Source: CAZNPL01 sp964574815 (GTDB taxonomy: Bacteria; Planctomycetota; Phycisphaerae; UBA1845). Taken from it: a stretch of 64,000 bases of DNA. The DNA lies in contig CAZNPL010000004.1 in assembly GCA_964574815.1 (NCBI GenBank), positions 62,001 through 126,000 on the forward strand. The letters run 5' to 3'. Positions within the stretch are counted from its first letter, which is position 1; every line of letters begins with the position of its first letter. The position numbers and the translations under genes were made by a program. Shown piece by piece: positions 58,283-64,000 of this stretch. Below the pieces are notes generated by a model. It was not told the origin of the DNA. It worked only from the letters and a program-made list of their open reading frames with translations, and made no database searches.

Positions 58283-58406
58283 GGGTGCCATGGGCAAAGC
58301 GGGACTTGCCCGCGGGCAAGACCCGCTTTGCCCGCGCCGCCGCCGAGGGGAGGAAACGCACGGGCAAGCTCCGCCGCCGTTGGCGGCTCCGCTTGCCCAT
58401 GGCACC
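58283..58406 (-). repeat. Composite palindromic element, 124 bp, type II plus type I
   Basis: The type II unit (58283-58333) has arms GGGCAAAGCGGG (58292-58303) and CCCGCTTTGCCC (58322-58333) enclosing the 16-base palindrome CTTGCCCGCGGGCAAG. A 26-base spacer follows, then an inverted type I unit (58360-58406) with arms GGGCAAGC (58362-58369) and GCTTGCCC (58391-58398) and end ATGGCACCC. Read on the minus strand it is co-linear with 61792-61915. Confidence 0.85.
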
Positions 58407-58413
58407 CTCGCGC

Positions 58414-58444
58414 GGGTGCCATTCCCACGCTCACGTGGGCATGC
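58414..58444. repeat. GGGTGCCA...CCCACG palindrome, copy 3
   Basis: GGGTGCCATT, arms CCCACG (58424-58429) and CGTGGG (58434-58439), ending GCATGC. It directly follows the composite element. Confidence 0.75.
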
Positions 58445-58492
58445 TTTCGCAAAGAAACGAAGGAGCGGGAGACAAGCTGGGGGTAAGATCCG

Positions 58493-59449
58493 TTGCTGTC
58501 CTATATTGACATCCCGACGCGGCCCAAATGGCTCTGGGGGCCGCGCCTTCTCATCGTGGCCGCCTGGCTGGTCTTCGGCGTGTTTCGCGCGGGCGTCGAC
58601 CGGCTCGACCGGAGCCTGACGGCCGCCTGCTGGGACGTGCCCAGCCTCTGGAGCGCGGTCGCCAAGACGGCCGTCCGCACCGGCGCCGTCCAGCCCTACG
58701 TCGGCGGCACCGTGGCGCGCCTGCAACGGGCGGCGGTCCAGGACTTCTTCAACACGCGCTGCGCCATCGTCACCCTTTCGGACTCCCATCGTTCCCACAT
58801 CTACATCATCGACGCCGACTACAACGTCCTCGCCAGGTTCCGCAGGCAAACCTCCAACGCCCTGCTCGTCCAAGATCGATGGCGCGGCCTGACGCCCTTG
58901 AGCCACCTCTGGCCGGTCTACGACTCCGCCGGCGACGGGCGCCTCTCGACGCTGATCGGCTTTTCGCCGGTCGGCTCCGTCCGCCAGGCCGCCGGGACGT
59001 ACGCCTACATCACCATGGGACAGGATCGAAACGAGGTTTTGTTCGTCTGTCACGTGAACGCCGGTCGAGGTCGCCGCCCGGTGATGCTCAGCATCGAGGA
59101 TTACACGCGCGACGGCTTGGACGACCTGGTCGTCCACCCGGTCGAAAGGCACGGCGCCAAGCGCATCGTCAGGCCTGAAGCCCTGGCTGTCTTTCGCTGG
59201 AACAAAGAAAAGAGAGCGTTTGAGCCGCAAGTGACCGAGGGCACGGAGTCCGTGCTGGCCTACTGGTGCTCCGCGCCCGGGCGGCGCGTCACCTTCCAGC
59301 CCGACGAGTGGATGGACGAGGAGTTGGTGCAGATGCTCCCGGTCATCGGTCATCGGACCGCTTTGCAGGACCCGAATCCGACGCCCGACGATCGCTCGAC
59401 CGCTCGGCCATCAGAACCGGCGACGCGGCCAGGAAGTCACGGGAGATGA
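58493..59449 (+). CDS. Membrane-anchored protein of unknown function
   Basis: TTG at 58493 is the likely start, giving 318 residues. One N-terminal transmembrane helix (LLIVAAWLVFGVFRAGV) precedes an extracytoplasmic beta-rich domain with SHIYIIDADYNVLARFRR, VYDSAGDGRLSTLIGFSP and RRPVMLSIEDYTRDGLDDLV, patterns reminiscent of FG-GAP or integrin-type calcium loops. The last 107 bases overlap the convergent oxidoreductase gene. I recognise no family. The start is uncertain because no good ribosome binding site is visible. Confidence 0.6.
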   Translation: MLSYIDIPTRPKWLWGPRLLIVAAWLVFGVFRAGVDRLDRSLTAACWDVPSLWSAVAKTAVRTGAVQPYVGGTVARLQRAAVQDFFNTRCAIVTLSDSHRSHIYIIDADYNVLARFRRQTSNALLVQDRWRGLTPLSHLWPVYDSAGDGRLSTLIGFSPVGSVRQAAGTYAYITMGQDRNEVLFVCHVNAGRGRRPVMLSIEDYTRDGLDDLVVHPVERHGAKRIVRPEALAVFRWNKEKRAFEPQVTEGTESVLAYWCSAPGRRVTFQPDEWMDEELVQMLPVIGHRTALQDPNPTPDDRSTARPSEPATRPGSHGR

Positions 59450-61724
59450 CGTCGCCCGTCCGGCGATCGACCTGGCCGAACTCGAGCACGCCGGTCGGGC
59501 ACGACTGGACGCACGCGCTGCACCGGACGCACTCGGGGTCCTCCATCGGGATGCCCTTGTTGGCGAAGTTCATGACGTCGATGCCCTGGTGGCACACCGA
59601 CGTGCACACGTTGCACGAGATGCACTTCTTCTTGTCGGCCAGGATGCGAAAGCGGGTGAAGCGGGCGTAGACGTGCATCAACGCGGCCAGCGGGCAGGCG
59701 AACCGGCACCAGACGCGGCCGCTGTACCAGAAGTACAGGCCGTAGCCGATGATCCCGGCCAGGAACAGATCGACGAACCAACTGTAGTTCAGCAGCGGGA
59801 TGTTCCTGAATCCGTAGTCAAACGTCGTCGCGGTCCAGGAGCCTTCTCCCATGACCCACCCGACGATCCGGAAGACCATCAGCACCATGGCCACACCCAG
59901 GATGCCCTGTCCCACCATGTTGAGGCGGTTCCATCCCGGCCCGTGCGGCATCTTGTGCCGGTGCGTGTCTCCCAATGTCTCGGCCAGTGCGCCGCACGAG
60001 CAGATCCAGCCGCAGTACGCTCCCTTGCCGTAGAAGTAGATCATCCCAGGGATCAGCACGAACGTCTGCAATGCTCCGACAATCAGCCACGCCCAGAGCG
60101 GCTCGGCGGTGAACCAGTTGTAGACCATCAGAGGCCAGGCCAGGATGAAGCCGTACGCCCGCCACCAGCTCCCACCGGGGAAGAACTGTTCTTTGATCCA
60201 CTGGCCGACTCCTGTATCGAAGGCGCCGTTGGCGGCCAGCCAGGGCAGCAGGACCTCGGGGAGGATGAACAGCGGAATGACTTGAATCAGCGCCAGGGTG
60301 GTTGTCTGCACCGTCACGTAAGGCGTTTTGCGGCGGCGGATGCGGCGGTACCCGAAGATGACGACGATCGCCGAGTATGCCAGCGTGTACCAGAACGTGG
60401 GTTGGGACGCCGACGCCGTGATCGTGCCCAACAGCGTCTTCGTGTCACCGGCCCATCGCCCGATCACGCCGCCCGCGCTGCGGATCCATTCCGTCAGCAC
60501 CTGAGGGTTCAAGTTAAGCCATCCCGGCACCAGCCCCTTCTTCCAGTGATAGAGCCATGCACAAAACAGCACGAAACCGACCAGCCCGAGGATGCTGGCC
60601 TTGGTCCATTCGCCGGTGATGCGGATGCCCGAACGACGGAAGAAGTCCAGCGGCGGTTCGCGGCCGATCATGCTGAAGACCACGTCGTTCTCAAGCGTGA
60701 ACTCCTGGCCGTTGTCATCGACCAGCGTCACCTCGTCCTCGCCGATCTCCTTGACGTGGCTCGGCATCTTGAGGTCGATCCCGCCCGCCTTGCGGTCCTT
60801 TCCCATGAAGACGCCGGACGACGTGGTCACACGCTCCGAGCTCGGATTCTCCACGGCCACCTCGGCCATCGGGTCCGCCTGCAGTGCCTGCAGGCGTTCG
60901 ATGTTGTCCGGCTTGGGTCGGGAGAACTCCGGCTTGCGGTAGGACAACGTCACCTTCGTGCCGCATTGGGCCAGGGCGATGGCCGTCTCCAGAGCGCTGT
61001 CACCGCCGCCCACGACGAGAGCCTTCTGGTCGCAGAAGTCCTTGGGGTCGTGCAGCCGGTTGTAGACTTTGTCGCGGTCCTCGCCCGGCACGCCCAACTT
61101 GCGGAAGTTGCCCGACCGGCCGATGGCCACGATGACGCGGCGGGCTCGAGCGACTTCCCCGCCTGCAATTCTGCACTCGAACAGCTTGCCCTTGCGCTGG
61201 ATGCGTTCGACGCGTTCGTAGCGCGGCGTGATGCCTTGCTCCAGCGTTTGAGCGTGCAACTCGTCGACCAGAGGCTCTTTGACGTCGGCGGTGAACTGAA
61301 GGTCGCCGGCCGGCGTCATGTCGGTCGGGTAGGTGTAGATCGGTTTGCCTTTGGGAAAGTTGACAATCGTGGAGAACGGCTCCGAGGCTTCGAAGACTTC
61401 AAACGACAGATCGTGCTTCCTGGCCTCCAGCGCCGCGGCCATGCCGGAGACCCCGCCGCCGACAATGGCCAGATCAACGACGTCCTCGGCGTCCGACTCT
61501 GACCGGAGTGCCTGAAACGAAGAATCGCCGACAATCGTCTGGACGGCACGAGCCCCGGTGTCGGACGAAAACTTCAGCAGAGGGATGCCGGTCAGGTCGC
61601 CGACCACGTACACGCCTGGCACGTTCGTCGAGCCGTCCGGTTTCACCTGCGGCAGCTTCTCGACGTGGCCTGCCGGCCAGCCGGTATGCAGCCATCGCGC
61701 GTAACGCTTGAGAAATCCCATCAT
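59343..61724 (-). CDS. Flavoprotein fused to NapH/CcoG-like iron-sulfur membrane domain
   Basis: The 793-residue protein has three parts. Residues about 1-70 carry TNVPGVYVVGDLTGIPLLKF, normally the C-terminal FAD motif of thioredoxin-reductase-like enzymes. About 80-370 is the rest of that fold: DLAIVGGGVSGMAAALEA, IVAIGRSGNF, ALVVGGGDSALETAIALAQC and IGREPPLDFFRR. About 380-700 has several transmembrane helices with CGWICSCGALAETLGD and CRFACPLAALM, then two 4Fe-4S motifs (CISCNVCTSVC, CVRCSACVQSCP). It is likely to move electrons between NAD(P)H and a membrane or periplasmic acceptor. No TrxR-type CxxC is seen. Confidence 0.85.
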   Translation of the reverse strand: MMGFLKRYARWLHTGWPAGHVEKLPQVKPDGSTNVPGVYVVGDLTGIPLLKFSSDTGARAVQTIVGDSSFQALRSESDAEDVVDLAIVGGGVSGMAAALEARKHDLSFEVFEASEPFSTIVNFPKGKPIYTYPTDMTPAGDLQFTADVKEPLVDELHAQTLEQGITPRYERVERIQRKGKLFECRIAGGEVARARRVIVAIGRSGNFRKLGVPGEDRDKVYNRLHDPKDFCDQKALVVGGGDSALETAIALAQCGTKVTLSYRKPEFSRPKPDNIERLQALQADPMAEVAVENPSSERVTTSSGVFMGKDRKAGGIDLKMPSHVKEIGEDEVTLVDDNGQEFTLENDVVFSMIGREPPLDFFRRSGIRITGEWTKASILGLVGFVLFCAWLYHWKKGLVPGWLNLNPQVLTEWIRSAGGVIGRWAGDTKTLLGTITASASQPTFWYTLAYSAIVVIFGYRRIRRRKTPYVTVQTTTLALIQVIPLFILPEVLLPWLAANGAFDTGVGQWIKEQFFPGGSWWRAYGFILAWPLMVYNWFTAEPLWAWLIVGALQTFVLIPGMIYFYGKGAYCGWICSCGALAETLGDTHRHKMPHGPGWNRLNMVGQGILGVAMVLMVFRIVGWVMGEGSWTATTFDYGFRNIPLLNYSWFVDLFLAGIIGYGLYFWYSGRVWCRFACPLAALMHVYARFTRFRILADKKKCISCNVCTSVCHQGIDVMNFANKGIPMEDPECVRCSACVQSCPTGVLEFGQVDRRTGDVISRDFLAASPVLMAERSSDRRASDSGPAKRSDDR

Positions 61725-61791
61725 GGATTAAGACTCCGGCCCTTTGCTGCGGCGCAATCCCTCTCCCTTCACTCGTGAGTGTGATTGAGGA

Positions 61792-61915
61792 TGGTGCCAT
61801 GAGTAAGCGGAGCCGCTTCGGCGGCGGAGCCTACTCGTGTGTCTACCCCGGGTTGTGGCGGCACGGGCAAACGCGGGTCTTACCCGTGGGTAACATCCGC
61901 GTTGCCCATGGCCCC
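61792..61915 (+). repeat. Composite palindromic element, 124 bp, type I plus type II
   Basis: The type I unit (61792-61840) has GGTGCCAT, arms GAGTAAGC and GCCTACTC, and inner AGCCGC/GGCGGCGGAG. After a short spacer the inverted type II unit (61863-61915) has arms GGGCAAACGCGG and CCGCGTTGCCC with inner TTACCC/GGGTAA and end ATGGCCCC. The order and length equal the reverse complement of 58283-58406. Confidence 0.85.
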
Positions 61916-61950
61916 CGCATCGCATTCGCTCGTCGCGACGGATGCTCGCT

Positions 61951-62391
61951 CTATTCCGAGCGGACGGTCACTTTGCGGGCTCGCGAGACGTCCGTCTTGG
62001 GCAGCTTGACCGTGAGCAGACCGTCCTTGAGCACGGCGTCCACGCGCTCGGACTGCACCTCCTGCGGCAGCCGGATTACGCGCGAGAATTCGCCCCTGTG
62101 CCGTTCTTCCCGGTGATAGACGACGTCCACCGCGTGCGGCTCGGGACAGCGCCCCTTGATGGTCAGCTCATTGCCCATGACCTGCACTTCGACGTCGTTC
62201 ATCGTCAGCCCCGGCACCTCGGCTTCGACGCATACGTGCTCGTCGCTCTCCCACATGTTCACGAGCGGGTAGCCGTGCCCGCGGAACGGGATGCCCTTGC
62301 CGATGCCGCCCACAAAGTTGTCGAGCAGGCGATCCATTTCCCGCCTTAACTCGCCGAACGGCACCATCGATTCCCAATCTTTCGATGCCAT
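61951..62391 (-). CDS. Hsp20 / alpha-crystallin family small heat shock protein
   Basis: The 146-residue protein has an alpha-crystallin domain at about 40-130 (VNMWESDEHVCVEAEVPGLT, MNDVEVQVMGNELTIKGRC and EFSRVIRLPQEVQSERVDAV) and ends with the conserved GLLTVKLPK motif. The C-terminal IxI anchoring motif is not clear. AGGAGG lies just upstream of the ATG. Small heat shock proteins hold unfolded proteins for refolding. It is a single gene. Confidence 0.95.
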   Translation of the reverse strand: MASKDWESMVPFGELRREMDRLLDNFVGGIGKGIPFRGHGYPLVNMWESDEHVCVEAEVPGLTMNDVEVQVMGNELTIKGRCPEPHAVDVVYHREERHRGEFSRVIRLPQEVQSERVDAVLKDGLLTVKLPKTDVSRARKVTVRSE

Positions 62392-62486
62392 GATCTCGCG
62401 CCTCCTTTCAGTCGCGATCGTTCATGATCTTTCATCGCGCTTGCCACCCGTGCGCGTTTGCTCTTCACGCGCTGGTCTCCGCCGGA

Positions 62487-64000
62487 TTATGTTCCCCTGG
62501 CCGAGTCGACAGAACCGGCGTTGACCGGAGCATCGCTGGTACTACCGGTAACCGCCGCGCTCTCTCGCAGCCCGGAAGCCAGTGCCTCATCCTCTCCACA
62601 CCGTGCCAGCAGGTACTGATGCTTGAACTGTTCGTTGCCTCGCCGATGTCGCGCGGCGCGGCTGTGATCCAGGCGCGCCAACACGCCGGAACGCAGTACG
62701 GCTGAGGACACCTCGCCCATGCGCCCGCTCGATCGCTTCGAGGCGTATTCCATGTTGATTGACTTGAGCTCCGCATCGAACGCATGCGCCAGCGTGGAGC
62801 AGTCGCGCGTATCATGCGACGCCGGGCGCTCCAGGTACAGTCGGTAAAAGGGCGGGTCTGCCCACTGCGGCGCCAGTACGAAGTCGGGCGTCTCCACCCC
62901 GACCGACCGTGACGCCCGCTCGAACGCCAGCACGACCTGCCGCTCGGTGAGCTTCTCGCCGGTGATCGAGCTGACGTGATCGCCCTTGTGCAGAAACTCG
63001 ATGATCGGCGCCTCTCCTTCGAAACCGGTTACGCGAACGCAATCGCTGATGTCGTACCGGTAGAACCCCGCCGATGTGGTCAGGAGTATGAAGTATTCCC
63101 TCCCGGGCTCGACCTCGTGCGTGCGCAATAGGGTCGGATTCGGGCTTTCCCGCTCTTCAGCGGGGATGAACTCGAAAAACGCACTCGAGACCGCCGCGAT
63201 GCCGGCCGGCGTGCCGTCCTCGATGGGGATCGACATGCGCCCTTCCGTGGCCAACAGACCGATGTCACGAACCGGCAGCTCGCCGAAGTACGCCGGAAAC
63301 TCGCGTAGGTACAATCCCATGGTCCCGCCGGTCCAGTTCGCCAGAAACCCAAGGTTCCAGTAGTCCTTGGGTCGCAATGAGCCGCTCGTCTCGAGAATCC
63401 GCGACAGGCGCCGCCCGGCGGTTCGATCGGGCCGTAGCCTCGGCTTCAGTGCTTGGCGGACCCAGCCCGGGATCTGGAAGTCCTCGCTGAGCGTTCCATC
63501 GAACACGTCGCGTATGATGGTCTGGGCGAACGCCTCGCCCGTCTTGGCCAGTTGCAGGGTCGTTGCCGGACTGGCCGTTACGACCCACGCCACGTCCGCG
63601 GGAATCGCCAACCGCATGATCGTATATCGGCGGGCGACCGTGTCGCTGATCGACGCAACGCACAACGGCGAGACGTAATACTTGCGCACCAGCCTCTTTT
63701 GAGTGGCCGCCATTAACCCCGTGATCGCGCCGCACGGATAATCGCCGCTGGTCCGCTCTTCGTCCATCGACGAGGTCACCTGCACGATGGAGCGCACGAA
63801 ACACTCCGGGTGGTCCATCAGAGCCTTCACTCCGAACGCATTCCAGCCCGCTCGCAGGTCGGCCAGAAACCGGTCGGTGACCGGAACGTACTTCGGTCGA
63901 TCAACGGTGCCGCTGGTCATGGCGAACATTCGCACGCGCTGTCGGCCGCCGAACATCGCACCGACGTCGCCCGCCTTGACCCGCTCGATCCACGGCGACA
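62487..64000 (-). CDS. GH3-family acyl-adenylate synthetase, 5' end outside window
   Basis: The frame is open to the window edge, where SPWIERVKAGDVGAMFGGRQ precedes MFAMTSGTVDRPKYVPVTD, the ATP-binding motif of GH3 auxin-responsive-family proteins. Further family motifs are LWNLGFLANWTGG-type text (YWNLGFLANWTGGTMGLYL), TTSAGFYRYDISDCVRVTGF and EKLTERQVVLAFERAS, and GNEQFKHQYLLARCG near the end. Bacterial GH3 enzymes adenylate carboxylic acids and may transfer them to amines; substrate unknown. At least 504 residues are present. The last 35 residues are a Ser/Ala-rich tail. Confidence 0.88.
   Translation of the reverse strand, partial: SPWIERVKAGDVGAMFGGRQRVRMFAMTSGTVDRPKYVPVTDRFLADLRAGWNAFGVKALMDHPECFVRSIVQVTSSMDEERTSGDYPCGAITGLMAATQKRLVRKYYVSPLCVASISDTVARRYTIMRLAIPADVAWVVTASPATTLQLAKTGEAFAQTIIRDVFDGTLSEDFQIPGWVRQALKPRLRPDRTAGRRLSRILETSGSLRPKDYWNLGFLANWTGGTMGLYLREFPAYFGELPVRDIGLLATEGRMSIPIEDGTPAGIAAVSSAFFEFIPAEERESPNPTLLRTHEVEPGREYFILLTTSAGFYRYDISDCVRVTGFEGEAPIIEFLHKGDHVSSITGEKLTERQVVLAFERASRSVGVETPDFVLAPQWADPPFYRLYLERPASHDTRDCSTLAHAFDAELKSINMEYASKRSSGRMGEVSSAVLRSGVLARLDHSRAARHRRGNEQFKHQYLLARCGEDEALASGLRESAAVTGSTSDAPVNAGSVDSARGT

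Noticed and set aside
59589..61502. Plus-strand open frame of 637 codons
   Set aside because: Antisense to the flavoprotein gene; translated text is Ala/Arg/His-rich without a domain.
1..64000. tRNA and rRNA genes
   Set aside because: I looked for T-arm (GGTTCGANTCC) and rRNA signatures and found none with the right context; a covariance search would settle it.

Overview
The window is about 64 kb of GC-rich bacterial DNA and most resembles a Planctomycetota genome, possibly Phycisphaerae-like. The evidence is the combination of several ECF sigma factors, two of them beside or near large Ser/Thr kinases (one with a double WD40 propeller), secreted proteins carrying ACC(F/L)xDG Cys-rich repeats and dockerin-like GDxxxxxxxNLFD modules, an XrtH-type exosortase beside its own sorting substrate, a Tad pilus locus, sulfatase-like enzymes, and many short dispersed palindromes. 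No tRNA, rRNA, CRISPR array or complete mobile element was seen.

Layout. 1-5.9 kb holds a partial gene, a glutaryl-CoA dehydrogenase, a GH20 hexosaminidase, a NarL-type regulator and purD. 5.9-13.5 kb is a minus-strand Tad (Flp) pilus operon running flp, tadV, tadE, cpaB, tadZ, tadA, tadB, tadC with no secretin gene. 14.3-15 kb is a deletion scar joining a PepSY-like gene start to a truncated histidine kinase. 15.1-18.9 kb is an ECF sigma factor plus WD40 kinase pair, divergent from a 1440-residue secreted repeat protein (19.1-23.4 kb). 23.6-26.3 kb is a sigma/anti-sigma/PDZ operon. 26.6-31.5 kb carries an LPP20-like protein, a DUF362 protein overlapping a prenyltransferase-repeat protein, and a PiT transporter with its DUF47 partner.

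31.9-34.9 kb is a nitrosative-stress module: ferredoxin and a short hybrid cluster protein, divergent from a Crp/Fnr regulator with a palindromic operator between them. 35-40.8 kb has an M43 protease, an M20D amidohydrolase, a DUF4406 protein, an exported RidA and an exported class V aminotransferase. 40.9-46.8 kb has a sulfatase-like enzyme, a small membrane protein, a phosphodiesterase-family enzyme and small membrane proteins. 47.1-49.6 kb is the XrtH sorting cassette. 50.2-55 kb has a second kinase, a secreted dockerin-like protein and a further ECF sigma factor. 56.3-57.5 kb is queE-queD. The end holds two uncharacterised membrane-associated proteins, a flavoprotein/iron-sulfur membrane oxidoreductase, Hsp20 and a partial GH3-family enzyme.

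The most unusual signal is a family of short palindromic repeats headed by GGGTGCCA. Two full composites, each 124 bp and in opposite orientation, lie at 58283-58406 and 61792-61915. Shorter units and fragments are scattered from 26 to 62 kb. One unit is inserted in frame inside the kinase at 50213-52549, adding 28 residues between its catalytic loop and its DFG motif. Paired base changes keep the hairpins foldable. Further short repeat families (CCGCCTCAGGCGG, GAGCCGCGACCG, GGAGGGCGAGGCTCCC and a spaced GAAACGAAGCC array) crowd the intergenic DNA.
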